Made by a program: the position numbers and the translations under genes. From Callorhinus ursinus (Eukaryota > Chordata > Mammalia > Carnivora > Otariidae): a stretch of DNA of 64,000 nt. The notes below the pieces were generated by a model. The model ran no database searches. It saw only the letters and a program-made list of their open reading frames with translations, and was not told the origin of the DNA. Where the stretch lies: NCBI RefSeq assembly GCF_003265705.1, contig NW_020313165.1:1697404-1761403 (forward strand), written 5' to 3'. Below, piece after piece: positions 44,108 through 56,694 of the stretch (position 1 is the stretch's first letter; each line of letters opens with the position of its first letter).

Positions 44108-46754
44108 TAAGACATGATGGTAGCTTGAATTAATATATTCACAGTGGATATGAAGAGAAGAAGCCAGATAAGAGATATTCAGGAAGAGATTAAGACAATT
44201 TGATGAAGGCTTGGGAGAAACTCCCAAGGTCTCTACAGATCTTTGTTTTGGGGCATCTTACCACAAAACAAGTATTTACAGCATAAATAATAAACCATAA
44301 TAAACAACACTGACGTTGGAGATAAATAGAGGCATGAAAACATGTAATAGGTGTAATTACAACTGAACCAGTGATTTTGAATAAGATTTAAAAAAAGATA
44401 TCAGAAGTATTTGCATTTGAACTGAGCTTTGAATGATGTAGAATTTTGCCACTGGGTAGGTCAAGCAAGATGCTTATCCATTAAATGCTCCTCTCTGAGA
44501 AATAGTGGCTGCCATATTGCTTGCTTCCTTCCTTGCTCATAGGTCAGTATGCTTAGTATACTATAAACTTCTTATCTTGACCAAAACTGACTACATCTAA
44601 GAGCATAACTCAAAGACCACATATAATGGCTTTCCTCTATTTATATCTGGCCAACACATATAAATTGGTCAGGTGCCTTGCTCCATCTAGTTCTGCATGA
44701 AGACTGGCTTAAGCAATCAGAATAACTCAATCAAGTAGTCACTAGTGGCTGGAACATAGAGGTAGGTTGGAAAATAGCTCAATCATTTTAATGGTGGAAT
44801 TTGAAGCTAAGAAGTGCTGGATGCCTATTATCTGTGATTGACTGGAAGCCAGGACTTGAGAACAAGCCTGGGTCTCCATAACATTCCACTTCTCCATGAA
44901 GACTGGCTATAAAACTACCTGCCCATCCCTGGCCTTGCTTGATGCCTTGACTTGAGTATATATCTATTCCTTGCAACAAAGGGACTAATCAATTATGAAT
45001 GCCCAGTTTTTCAACCATTTTAACAATTTTACCTGTTTTCCAGAAAATGCAAGGTATTTGGTTTAAAAAGGTATAAAAATACTGATCTCATGCTTTTATT
45101 AGGTAGGAACATTTCAATATTTTTAAATTGAAAAATATATAAATGGATTTTAGCATCAGTATCATTATAAAGCTTCAGAAATAATTTGCAAATGTGAAAA
45201 ATGATGAAGTTTGATTTTTTTTTCCCCCTAGGGATCCCGTGGATACTTAGTTTCAATAACTTGAATGATGATAGAAGGAACCTATACCCTCTAATCTGTT
45301 CAGTTCTTTGATGTTATATATATCAGTGAGAATATCTAGCTTTTTCAAATGTAAATTCAAATGTCTTATTAACTATTTTAAAGAGATCAACTTTTAAAAA
45401 TAAATCTTTGTTCACATATAATTAATCCTCTGTGATGTACAATGTTTCCTTCAAAATTAGGGCTAAATACTTATAATTTTACTAGAAGTTACCAATATAC
45501 ATTTACTAATACAAGAAAAAAATTGAAAATTATATTAGTGACAAATTTCTTATCTCCAGTAAAAATCAGAGGTTATTTTCTATATTAGATTTCTTGATTG
45601 ACCAAATTTTTACCAAGTTATAGTGAAGTAATAATAGAAATTCCAGTGATCTTCTGAGCCCTACAAAATAGTGAGGCTTATTGTGAATGGGCACGGACCA
45701 AATCTCAGAATCTTGTCATGGTTTCATACAAAATCTACGTCAAGTTAAGATGTTAGAACTTGGGTTTAACTAAGTCTTTTATTTACCACTCAATTTTGTC
45801 ATCAGTGGGTTATTATTTTAGGTTTATATTATATCTATTTCTATTTTCTTCCATTTATCGAAGATGTAAAGAATATTCCTTATTACCAAGTATTTCTGTT
45901 AAGATTTTTTTGAAAGCTAATAGATTAGAAGTTGCCTCACATAACACACACACATATACACACACATATGAAGTTGCTTTCTACACACTATTTATATTTG
46001 CCCCTAAGCTTTCTTCAAATTTTTTTCTATTAAATTTATTCATATATATGGATTAAAAGCTCAAATAGTACAAGACATAAAAAGATGGCACTTTCCTGTC
46101 CCACATTTCCCAAACCTGAATTTCTGCCCACTCCCTAGCAACCATTCTTTATTTTTTAACTGTTATTTTGCTATTTATGTCTATATTTTCTAAATCATAT
46201 GTTCATATTATTATTCCTTGTTTTTTTTTTTTTTTCAATCACAGACAGTATCTCTTGCCAGTCTTCTGCAGAAGGAAGGATTTAGCAGGCTCATACAAAC
46301 ATTATCCACACCTGCCATACACCAACACTTTCCTTTTTTCATTTCCCCAATATAGTTCTAGGACAGTTTGTGGTTTAATCAACAGTCATTACACTAAGAA
46401 GATATCATACACACTTGTGTCACATAGTGTACTACCTTAAATAGTTCTTCCTGTAAATCTTTTTGTTTTCCCTACAGTTAATCATTGCTTTTTTTTTTTT
46501 TTTTGCTTAGTTTTCTATGGAGCTATCATTAATTCTTCTTTTAAATTCTTTACCAAAAGCATAAAACTTATGTCAACATAGTCAAATACAGCAGATACTC
46601 TATTACTTTGATTATTTTCCTCTTGGAAATATCACTCCAGGAACCCTGCATACTTTTAGTCCAAACTGATAGATTACCTTTTGTGCAACTGTTATCCTGA
46701 GATCTGATTTCACTTTTATTTATGGGAATTGTCTTCATTGTCTTTTATGCAAAA
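44108..46754. other. No recognisable gene; mostly unassigned
   Basis: About 2.6 kb of AT-rich sequence with a short CA run near 45946. The parts around 46060-46200 (CAAATAGTACAAGACATAAAAAG) look like an old LINE 3' region but cannot be assigned. No ORF has a domain signature. Confidence 0.45.
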
Positions 46755-47790
46755 TATAAACCTTGATCCTAGCTCACACCATATACAAAAATTAACTTGA
46801 AATGGATCACACGCAAGTATTTGAGATAGGGAGATTTTCCATCTTAGGAAGCCTTCTGCTGTGTCTATACTAGGTCCGTTTTACTTACGTTCTGTATTTC
46901 ACCTTGCATCTGAATAAACCAAAGAAGATATGCTCCAAGGGGGAAGCAAGGAAGTTAATCATTCTCTTAGTTTCATCCTAGGTCCCCAAACACCTGATAA
47001 CATCTAAGAAAAGCTGGATCCCAAACATGTTGCAGGACATTAGCTTTGAACAAATCTTGCTGGTATCAATACCCTTTGTCTTTAGTGATTTATGAAATAG
47101 CACCTATTATTCACCCATCACTCATCTCTGATTGAACCCTGAATTCCTGAAGGAATGCATATTCCAGACCCCTTTTCCAATATAAACCCCTAACCCCAAG
47201 GGATGAAGAGACTTACTCTCTTTTTCTTTCTGAGTCTCTGAGACACTCCATCTGCTATATTCTATCCCTTAGGCTTTTCAATAAACTCTGCTTTCACTTC
47301 TTCCTGACTCATATTTGATTCTATCCTGCAAAAAAGCCAAGGACCTTCTTGCCTGTTTCTAGAAGTTTCTGGAAGACAACATTTAAAAGGTAATAATGAC
47401 TTTGGGTTGGAAGAGTTCTTTAACAGAACAGTAGAGACACAGATGACAAATAAGAAAATAGATAAATTAAAATTCTGCAAAACTTAATAAAATGTTCTTT
47501 AAAAGATACAGTTAAGAGAAATAAAAGGCAAACCACAGCCCAGGACAAAGAATTTGCAAAATATATATTTAATAAAGAAATGTATAAAGAATATATATAA
47601 AGAAAATATAAGAAACTCTCACTACTAAATAATAAGATAAATCAATGAAAAATGGAGGGCCCAAGATTTGAATAGACACTTTGCCAAAGGAGATGTATGG
47701 GTGACAAAAGAAAAGTTGTTCACCATTATTAGAGAAATGCAAATTAAAACTGCGATTAGATACCACTGCAGTACCAGTTATTAATAGATT
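46755..47790 (+). mobile_element. Old L1M ORF2 fragment split by an LTR
   Basis: The left part (CACACCATATACAAAAATTAAC, TTGAAATGGATCACAC) and the right part (GACTTTGGGTTGGAAGAG, GAATAGACACTTTGCCAAAGG, AGAGAAATGCAAATTAAAAC, GATACCACTGC) are consecutive pieces of L1 ORF2 in the direct orientation. The middle, about 46860-47381, is unrelated and LTR-like. All frames are broken. Confidence 0.75.
46860..47381 (+). mobile_element. Probable solo LTR (ERV1-like)
   Basis: A TATAAA box at 47181-47186 and an AATAAA signal at 47280-47285 are about 100 bases apart. They are followed by CTCTGCTTTCACTTC, typical of class I LTR R-U5 regions. Suggested ends TGTGTC...GACAACA are tentative. No flanking duplication is evident, but the surrounding L1 sequence resumes on the right, which marks this as an insertion. 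Confidence 0.55.
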
Positions 47791-48152
47791 ATTTTTCAGG
47801 TCCAGATTTGCCCTTCAATACCCACTCTGTAATATCGATCCAGATGGATATTGATATTCCTTAAGCATTCCTCCCCTATAGTGAGCAGGGTGTTAAACAT
47901 TCTCTGTAGAGTGCTCTAGAGCTATACTGTAGGAGGAAGGGGGCTTGTCTTGCTGGTTCTAGCTGCTGCACTTTGGTTCAGTTGGGCAGATGTGTACACA
48001 TCCTATGGTGCTCTGTCTCAGCCCTGTGCCCAGAACTTATGGTCCCTGAACACACCTGGAAATGTGTTTCAAAGTCAGTAACAAACACAAGGGAGGTCAA
48101 GATAAATATTGGGGTCTGGGGAGCATGACCAAGAGGAGTAAGAGCTAGGATA
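47791..48152. other. No recognisable feature
   Basis: Unassigned sequence between the old L1 and a SINE. Confidence 0.45.
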
Positions 48153-48164
48153 AAAACTAGTATC

Positions 48165-48395
48165 ATCTTTTTATTTTTTTAAGATTTATTTATTTATTTG
48201 TTTGTTTATTTTTTTGAGAGAGAGGGAGAGAACAAGCCGGCAGCATGAGGGGCAGAGGAAGAGAGAGAGAATATCCAGCAGACTCCCCGCTGAGCACAGA
48301 GCTGGACATGGAGCCCAATCCTAGGACCCTGAGATCATGACCTGAGCCAAAATCAAGAGTCAGATGCTTAACCAACTGAGCCACCCAGTTGCCCC
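48165..48395 (-). mobile_element. CanSINE
   Basis: Left tail AAGATTTATTTATTTATTTG, then a head ending GAGCCACCCAGTTGCCCC. The duplication AAAACTAGTATC is at 48153-48164 and 48396-48407. The AAAATCAAGAGTCAGATGC segment puts it in the older subfamily, like 43887 and 55009. Confidence 0.93.
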
Positions 48396-48544
48396 AAAAC
48401 TAGTATCTTCCATAGGAGCGAGTGAGTACAAAAGCTTAGAAATTACCAAATATAAAAGACTTTTGTCCTTAATAGATTTTTGTATGTTTCTGACTGTATG
48501 TTAGGGGGACCAAGACCATTTAAAAATCTTTGGTCCAATAAGAA

Positions 48545-48625
48545 AGATAAATGACTCACTCATATTCCTGCAGCTAGTATGTGGCAGAAATTGGATTTGA
48601 ACTTAGGTCTAATAGTCTATGAAAT
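48545..48625 (-). repeat. MIR fragment
   Basis: GCAGCTAGTATGTGGCAGAAAT followed by TGGATTTGAACTTAGGTC: a short reverse MIR piece (complement of …GTTCGAATCC…CTGCCACTTACTAGCTG). Confidence 0.65.
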
Positions 48626-49799
48626 CTGCCAACATCACACAAGCATTTGTCAAACTCTATTTTACTGAACATTACTTTTCCTCGATGACGATAGTTATTA
48701 CATGGTGGGGAAGGAGATCTCCTGAGCAGTTAAGCTGGGGAAATGCTGATAAAATAGCTATCTTTACTGTGGGACTTTTAAAGGAATATACTAGCTGTTA
48801 AAGAGGGCATGCATGCAACATAGGACAGATGTATTTCACCCCCTAACTGTTTTCCTTAAAGGAACTTCTCTTGGGACTGATGTTCTATGGAATATAATTT
48901 GGAAATTGTTGCATTACAAATTGCAGCCCATGATAATGTCATAATAATTTAATTCTCCTTTCATGCTAGAGAGGCATAGCACTATGTTCTCAAAACAGTT
49001 GCAGTATGAAATCCACCACTTACTTATTTTGAGCATGGGAGGTACAATTTTTTTTAATACTTCTGTGTGGTTTTATAATACTCTAGCCTCCTATAAACAA
49101 GCAGAAGAATCAGGCTAATAGTCACTTGAAAAAGAAAATCTACATTGCTGATGGTTACTTGAGCATGTGCTAATTACTACCCCTTGCCTTGCTTTCCTGG
49201 ATGCTTCATAGGACACATACTGACTGCAGTAGATCCTTTTATCAAATTGCTGCCTTACAATTAACAGTTTCAGACACTTCTGAGGATTTACAAGTCCCTT
49301 CCACTTCCAGTATTTTTTTTTTTTTTTTAACAGAGCCACTTCTCTGGACTCTTCTAAAGATTCTCCACAGCAGTTACTTGAGCTGGCTTTTCTGTTTTCC
49401 TCTAGTTGTTTCCAAGTACTTAGGGATATAGTCTTTAACTTAAAAAAATCTTTTCAAAAAGTAATAGGTTTCAAGAGGGCCCATTGAGGAGTGTTAAGAA
49501 ACAGCTCCAGAGAATACAAACCATATCTGATATAGAAGGTGGTGATGGTATTTTAGCAATTTATAAACTATCCTTTTTTTATTTTCTAAAAATAATAGGA
49601 GCACAGTGGAAGCAATTCAGGAAGCAGAGAAAAAAAACCAATTTCATTACTTTGATTTAATCATGATTAGTGTCTTGGGGTAATTGCTTTTTCCCCTGTG
49701 CATTTTTACCCATGTTTTTGTCTGAGTTCCCTTCCAGTATTGAGTTCTGCTGTTTCACTTCTGAGTACAGAAACATTTTTTCCATGATGCTTCATGTTC
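48626..49799. other. No recognisable feature
   Basis: No credible ORF. A poly(T) at about 49312-49328 is not accompanied by a recognisable element. Confidence 0.45.
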
Positions 49800-50200
49800 T
49801 TCATAACCAGAACTTTAATGACTCAAAAATATTTCAGTAATTTATTTAATTATTCCCTTTTTGAAGCATATTCAGATTATTTTCTATTTTTTCTCTATAA
49901 ATTCTTCTGTAAGAAACATATGGTGCATAAAGCTTTTCCCCATATTTTGAACTCTTTATGATAGTTTCTCTTAAGTGGAATTACTAGGACAATGGACATG
50001 AACCTTTTTGTAGCTCTTATGGTTATTATCAAATTGCTTCCTAAGAGATTCTACCAACTCACAGTGCTACTAACTAGGTATAAAACTCCGTTATTTAAGG
50101 ATAATCTTACTATTAAGGCAATTGTTAAGGATGCTAGCTTGTGCTGTTTCTGTGTTTCCGATTTTATTGACATTATGTGTAATGGGGATAATTAAGCTAT
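49800..50200 (-). mobile_element. Old L1M fragment
   Basis: AAGTGGAATTACTAGGACAATGG, then CAAATTGCTTCCTAAGAG and CTACCAACTCACAGTGCTAC correspond to the reverse of old L1 ORF2 end sequence (…GGAATTGCTGGGTCATATGG…, …CCACCAGCAGTG…). Confidence 0.55.
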
Positions 50201-51520
50201 CAGTAAATAGACCTCATAATCTGCTTTTGTTTCCCTCCAAGTCTGTAAAGTAAATGCATTCAAATCAAAGCATTTAATTGCCCCCTCCTGACACTCTTCT
50301 TTGTGCTGGGAAATTGTGTGTAACATAGTAGGTAGAAATGCTTTGGGGGGATACCTGCCCAGCCCTCATTGATTCTCTGAGATCTGTCACCCGTGAGTCT
50401 CAGGTGCAGGGGTGGGTTCTTCAACTCATGATTTACTAGCTCTTTCTTCTTCAGCTGTAGCTCATGGAAACAGAGCTTGCCACCTGACCCAGATTCCCTC
50501 TTTCAAGAACTTGAACTAAGAGACCCAGAGGCTTTCAGTCATCAGCATTTTCTCAGAAGTCAAAGTTATCGAAGACCTTGGAAGTGGGCTAGTCATGTGG
50601 AGGTCCAGATAACTAATGAGCAGCAGAAAGAGGGTTTCTTCAGAAAGAAACACAGACACTGGAGAAAGAGACAGAAGACAAAGAGTGGCTTTGGTTCTTT
50701 TTGGCTTTTTAGTTTCCATATGCAGTCTCTAATATGACCAGGCTGTTAAGCTTGTCTAGTATGGTATGACATAGTCACATATTTAGTACATTTCCTTTTG
50801 CTTAAACAAGCAAAGAGAGAGGGCACATCTGCAGAGCCTCCCACAGAGTCCCAGGCTCCCACCCACACCCCCGGCACGGCAGCCAGGGCACAAGTCCTGA
50901 GATGTAACGTGCACTCCATAGCTCCCGGTGGGATCAGGCTGAGGCTGAAACATCCCCTGATACTGCACCCTTTCTTGGTTAATTCCCAGCTTGTGTCCTG
51001 CTTCTTCCCGACTTTTACCTTTCTTCTAGGAGCATTGACCCTATAAATCACTAGCATTCAAATCCTTGGCTCAAGGTCTGCATCTGGGATAATCCATCCT
51101 AAAACAATGGCTTGTTTTACAAGCTTGAGACAGAGTAGATATATACATAGTAAAGTGAATGAACTGCCAGCTATCATCATGCACCGTTTGAAGTTTTAAG
51201 GGAGGGATTACCTCATTCTATAGCTTACCTTGGAAGAATGGCAATTAAAGCACTATAATCTGAAAAACAGATTCAATCTGATATAGTAACCATAAGCCAG
51301 CCTTCTTACTAGTAAGTAATTCTGTGCCCTGTGTTTGTATCTCTTTGGGGACCAGAAAAATGTTTGACAAATTGCAAATCCCATGCTCTGGCATAACCTG
51401 TTATACAATCATTTTAATGTATTCATACTCTGGGTAAAAATAATATAAATAATCAAACAGCAGAAAGGCAGCTAAGTTACTTAACTATATATTAGACTAT
51501 TCATAACACAACATTGTATA
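50201..51520. other. No recognised gene; one GC-richer stretch
   Basis: 50820-51060 is GC-richer and resembles an old repeat end (CTTGGCTCAAGGTCTGCATC) that I cannot name. Frames of 61-103 codons overlap on both strands without domain support. Confidence 0.4.
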
Positions 51521-51536
51521 TTGGCCTATACTTTTT

Positions 51537-51585
51537 TTTAAATTTTTTATTGTTATGTTAATCACCATATATTACATCATTTGTT
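51537..51585 (-). mobile_element. Ultra-short L1 insertion (49 bp)
   Basis: TTTTTATTGTTATGTTAATCACC and the next few bases are the extreme L1 3' end in reverse. A perfect 16-base duplication, TTGGCCTATACTTTTT, lies at 51521-51536 and 51586-51601. Apart from the tail, fewer than 45 bases of L1 were copied, far below the size most repeat finders report. Confidence 0.9.
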
Positions 51586-51601
51586 TTGGCCTATACTTTT
51601 T

Positions 51602-52955
51602 AAAGTATTCTCTCTGATGTCATCACAGCTCTGTATTGTAAATCACTTTTTGGAAATCAAAGGTGAGTAGGTGATAGCCAGCAGAACCTATATATTTTGA
51701 ACTTAGACTCTTGGATCATTTCTCTAAGTCATGATACAGATAAACAAACCTGTTCTTTCCTGTTGGATATGTTGTATCACAAATAACGGGTTCATCAGAG
51801 AAGAACATTTTTGAAGGTCTCAGGGAAAGTGGATGATACTTAAAAAAAGGGGGCATGTTCCTTGCCTTCAAGCTGCTTAAAGTATAATGAAGATAGGAAT
51901 TTTATTCATCTCAAATGTATTTATTTATATATTCACTTATACCTTGAGGAATCTCACATCTTTTTGGGGGGATAACTTTTCTCAAGAAATGACAATCAGC
52001 AGTGGTAAGACCTAGCAGACACATCCTAGGCTTGATACATACTTTTCAGCATTGGCATTTGATTTTTCTGGTTTCTAATTTCCTCCTGGGTAAATAAGGC
52101 CCAGTTCTATTCAAGGTTTTTATATTGTCTTAATCTCGTAACTGTTCTAACACTCCCTCCAGCCAAGAGAGACTAAACTTCACCTAAGTAAGTACTTCGC
52201 CAAGTCTTAAGTGTCTACTCCATCCAAAGAGAGCTAAGCCTCCAGAAAAGTTTGAGTTTCAATAAGTTTCCAAACTTTCTAGCTGAGTCTTTACTTTCCA
52301 AGCTTTAAGACCTGTCAATAAATACAGAGTTTCGTGAAAATACAACTCTGGTGAAAAATGCCAACCCTCACCCCGTATTAAGAGAAGACTGTACTTTAAG
52401 CCAAGAGCCTATTTCCTCTTCAAATCTCTGTCTGCTTTATTCTTTTAACCACACTTGCTGCCTCCCTCTCAATGCATCTTCCTCCACTTAATCTCTATTC
52501 CACCTCTGGGCCATCACTTTGAAATATACAGTACCTGGAAAAAAACGACCTCAGGAGAAGATATGATTCCTCAACATATTTTATGGGTGAATCTACAGGA
52601 GGAAGAAATAAAATTTTTTAAAAGCCCAAGATTTAATGAAAATGGGAACAAATCATAGTGGAATGCAGTTCCAGTTATGAGCTAAACGCACATTAAGGAA
52701 CATTGAAGTGGAGTGTGCTTTTTATTCCTAATGTCTTGAGCACACTGTGATTTAGAGTGGCCTTTAAAAATTATGCAAAATATGCAAAATTAATGTGCAT
52801 TGATTTTCCCTTTGGTGAATCCCCTTTTTTAATTTTACTGAGCTCTGCCTGCTTGCCTTAATTTACCTGCCCTGTCAGTTCGCTTGAGTTCAGAAATAGC
52901 AAAGCCAACTTATTTGATCTTGTGATGGTTGAGTTTGACTTAACAGAAACCACAT
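51602..52955. other. No gene seen; possible conserved non-coding DNA
   Basis: Mostly unassigned. 52700-52900 has an AT-rich core with two ATGCAAAAT-type octamer-like sites (TTATGCAAAATATGCAAAAT), unusually free of repeat features, so it may be a regulatory element. This is a guess from composition only. Confidence 0.35.
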
Positions 52956-52959
52956 GGCA

Positions 52960-53190
52960 GAGTGAAAAGAGAAAGGGACTCAGGGATCATAAAGAAAGGG
53001 GTTAAATTCTAGCTCTTTTGCACCTGTTTTTTTCTCATCCAATTTGTCCAACTCTTTGGTTCCTCGGGTTTTCATAGATAAGTAGAAATAATGCTCACTT
53101 ACTTGTTAGCAGTTATTGTGAGGTGTGAGATAATGCAGGTAAGACATGTAAAATGCTTTGCCAGGTTCTTGGAATATGAAGTCTGTCCTT
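52960..53190 (+). repeat. MIR, diverged
   Basis: TTCTAGCTCTTTTGCACC, TTTTCATAGATAAGTAG, AATAATGCTCACTTAC, TTGTGAGGTGTGAGATAATGC and AAAATGCTTTGCCAGG follow the MIR order across 230 bp. Confidence 0.65.
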
Positions 53191-53639
53191 TAACATAATT
53201 TTTGACAATCCTTATAATTCAATTACTGATAACTCCAGGTAAAACATTTGTTTGCAAACATATATATAACTTAGAAAATGTACATTGCCAGCAAATTAAG
53301 GGAATAGACTATATTTTCCTTTGCAACCATCTCTTCTCAGTTCCTCAGAATTGTTGTATTTTAGGTGCCTAAGAAATAAGTGTTGAACAGACTTTTAAAT
53401 CATGAAAACTAATCATACATTAAGTATGGATGTTGGCTTTTTTTTTGTATTTTCACATTTTTATGCATTGGGAGAAAACGATGCACAAGATTGACAATTT
53501 AAATTATTGCAAAAACGTATCATGTAAAAATGAGGTCTCATAGGAAGAGGACATTAGTAGGAAAAAAAAAGTGAAATCTTAGTAAAGTGTGGAGTTTAGT
53601 TAATAGGAAGTTACCAGTGTTGGTTTCTTAGTTGCAACA

Positions 53640-54345
53640 AATATACCATGGTGATGACAGACATTAGTTGGTACTTATCAAAAAACAGGAAATAACGAGT
53701 GTTGGCAAAGGCTGTGGAGAAATTGGAGTTGCTAGTGGAAATTGCTAGTGGGAATATGAAATGGTGCAGCCACTATGGAAAATAGTGTGGAAGTTCCTCA
53801 AATAATTAAAAATAGAATTAACCATATGACCTGGCAATTCCGCTTTTGATACATACCCCAAAGAATTGAAAGCAGGGACTCGAAGTGATACGTGTACACC
53901 CATGTTCATAGCAGCAGTATTCACAATTCCATCAAAGGATGAAGGGATAAGCAAAATGTGACATGTGCATATAATGGAATATTATTCAGCTTTAGAAAGA
54001 AAGAAAGAAATCTGACACATGCTACAATATGAATGAATCTTGAGGACATAATGCTAAGTAAAACAAGCCAGTCACAAAAAGACAAATAGTGTATGATTCC
54101 ACTTGTATGAGGCACTTACAGGAGTCAATATTATGCAGAGAAAAAGTAGAATGGAGCTGTGGAGGTTTTGTTTAACTGGTACGGGTTTTCAGTTTTACAA
54201 GATGAAAAGAATGATGGAGATGGATGGTTGTACAATATTATAAAGGTGTTTAGTGGCACCTGAAATCTGCACTTAGAAATGGTTAAAATGGTAAATTTTA
54301 TATTATGTGTATTTTAGCACAATAAAAATATTGGAAAGTATAAAG
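53640..54345 (+). mobile_element. Old L1M 3' end (ORF2 end and 3'UTR)
   Basis: GTTGGCAAAGGCTGTGGAG, GCCACTATGGAAAATAGTG, CATATGACCTGGCAATTCC, TATAATGGAATATTATTCAGC and TGAATCTTGAGGACATAATGC are conserved L1 ORF2 C-terminal stretches. The 3'UTR runs to AGCACAATAAAAATATTGG. Frames are broken. It is clearly older and of a different subfamily than copies A and B. Confidence 0.9.
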
Positions 54346-54500
54346 GGAAGCTGGATGAGGGATATCTATCTTTGCAACTTTTCATAAATCTGACATTACT
54401 GCAAAATAAAAAGTTAATTTTAAAGAAGCAGTCACCTTTTCCAATCAAAACCCTTAATCCCCAGGCCCCTCCTCAGAGACAACTACTAGGAATATTTCCT

Positions 54501-54532
54501 TACACACACACAGACACACACACACACACACA
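54501..54532. repeat. (CA)n microsatellite
   Basis: A CA run with a CAGA interruption, about 32 bases. Confidence 0.9.
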
Positions 54533-54990
54533 GTGAGACTTCTCAAGAAAATTCCCAAAAGGAACCTGAGAAACCACCTCTCCCTTAATTCCAAACAGCC
54601 ACTTAATGATGTTTCCTTCTTGTGGGTGAACATGACAGGGAGATAGATTATGATCACTTCTCTAAAGCAAGATATACCAAACAAGTTTGCTGGGTGCTTT
54701 CCTCTAAGTCATCTGCATAACTGCACTGAAAGAGATTGATTGAAGTGCATTTCACATCTCCAAATGTTTTTAGAGAGAACCATGAGGTTCTTGGGAAAAT
54801 CCACTGACTAGCTCTTGATAGGCAAAAGACTGAATGGGGTTGTTTTCAGAATGCTTCAATTCAGTCAGGTTACTAAAAACCAGAACTTCTGCACAACAAC
54901 AAAAAAGGTCAATTATTGAGTTGTGGTTCAAAGTTCTAATGTAACCTTACATTGTTAGCCATTATTGTTATACCCTTTTTCTACTATGAT
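54533..54990. other. No recognisable feature
   Basis: Unassigned sequence before a SINE. Confidence 0.45.
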
Positions 54991-55008
54991 CTGGTCCTAT
55001 TCTATTTC

Positions 55009-55239
55009 TTTTTTAAAAAAATAAATATAAGTATTTTTTTATCTTTTTAAAGATTTTATTTATTCATCTGAGAGAGAGTGCAAGGAGGAGGGGCAAAGGG
55101 AGAGGGAGAGAGAGCATCTCACGCAGACTCCATGCTCAGCATGGAGCCCAACACAGGGCTCTATCTCACAACCCTGAGATCATGACCTGGGCCGAAATCA
55201 AGAGTCAGATGCTTAACTGACTGAGTCACCCAGGTGCCC
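55009..55239 (-). mobile_element. CanSINE, older subfamily
   Basis: Tail TTTAAAGATTTTATTTATTC at left, head ending GAGTCACCCAGGTGCCCC at right. The flanks CTGGTCCTATTCTATTTC (54991-55008) and CTGGTTCTGTTCCATTTC (55240-55257) are an 18-base duplication with three mismatches, the most decayed one in the window. Confidence 0.9.
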
Positions 55240-55257
55240 CTGGTTCTGTTCCATTTC

Positions 55258-56265
55258 AAATCCTATTTTCAGAACAAAGAAATGGACGAGGTGATCGTAA
55301 TCTGAAAACCGGTGTAAAATAAGTGAGAATTGTATGTCTCTTTTGATGAGTTATGGGGGAAAATATTAGAAAGCTTTTTTTCTAAACTTTGCTAGTTCTT
55401 TATGCTAATATTTGGTCTTGGGGTTGCCCAAATCCGGGGAATTAATGTGTAGATTTTGAGCCATTGTGAAGAGAGGCTAGGTCAGCTCCATGCCACACTG
55501 GTCAGGGTACCTATCACTTTAATAATGACATCCCAAGACCTGGAACTCTAGAAACTTCCCTGCAGCACAACAGAAATGCTTTAAAAGTTGATTGCCTTCT
55601 GACTGCCTCTCTGATGAATTGTTGTTCTCTGCTTCTTTATCACATACCTAACTCTGGATTCAAGCTTTCCTTTTTTTCCCCCTCATCTTTTAAAGGTTCT
55701 GTGGTCAAACTTTCAATGTCCTCACTGCATCAAAACTCTTTTCATTGTGGCATCAGCTTTGACCATCATCCATGATGTATCCCCCATCAGCCATGACACT
55801 GAGCTCCCTAGCCTCGACAAGGGACTCCTGCATATTGATTTCTGGCAACCAGAGGGAAGGACACTTTTGTTTTGCAATGTAGCTCTCACCTTGCAGCCCT
55901 TTATCAGTCTTTGGTAACTGTGACTAGTCTTTGGAGGCTAATCGTTTAGACCCAAATTGGGTATTAAGGGTCAATAGTCAGAATAAGGAAGCATCATCCT
56001 AATCACTGATACAGTATAATGCACAGTATTGCATTGATTAATGTCAATTTTAGCACAACTTTCGCTAACAGATGAGGAGGTAAACTTGGAGGTAAAGTGA
56101 TTTGCCTGCAGAGGTCCTTGTAGGTGAAACACTCTGGCCACTGCCTACACGGTCCTTGTCATCCATCCTTAGGGACAGTCTTTCTTCCGATCAGAATCTG
56201 CTCTTAGGGAAAGTGATTTGAATATCTGTGTGTTACCCCTCTATGAGATACTTGCATTTTAATCT
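55258..56265. other. No recognisable feature
   Basis: Unassigned. No ORF with known motifs. Confidence 0.45.
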
Positions 56266-56269
56266 GTTC

Positions 56270-56600
56270 ATTTATTCGGTCAACAAGGAACATTTGTTCA
56301 TTATGAGCAAGTCATCGTGAGAGATGGAGAATATTGCAGTAAACAAAATGGGCACATTTTTCCCATGTGAGGTGTCGAAATTCACAAGAGCAATTGAGGA
56401 AAAGATCACAAAGGGGGAAGGATGAAGATGGCGTGAAGGGGTACAATGTGGGATTTTATTCTTGACTCAGTGGCCAGAGAATGCTGTTTTAAGGAAGTAA
56501 TATTTAGATTGTTACTTAAAGTAGATCGAAATGTTCATTAAGCAGAGGGTGTGAGTGGTAGAATGTCCTTTTAAGGCATGGGGATGCCGGCACGAGAGCA
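56270..56600 (+). repeat. Ancient non-coding repeat, family X, copy 3
   Basis: TTCATTTATTCGGTCAACAAGG, GAATATTGCAGTAAACAAAATG, TTTTATTCTTGACTCAGTGG and TTCATTAAGCAGAGGGTGTG follow the family X order (…ATTCATTCAACAAATA…, …ACAGCAGTGAACAAAACAG…). Confidence 0.5.
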
Positions 56601-56694
56601 CCTTGAAATATGTCTTGTGTTACTGGTGTGCATTCACTTTTCATGGGTGTGGGTCAGAGGCCATAAACCCTCTCACTGGCAAGAGGCACTTTTC

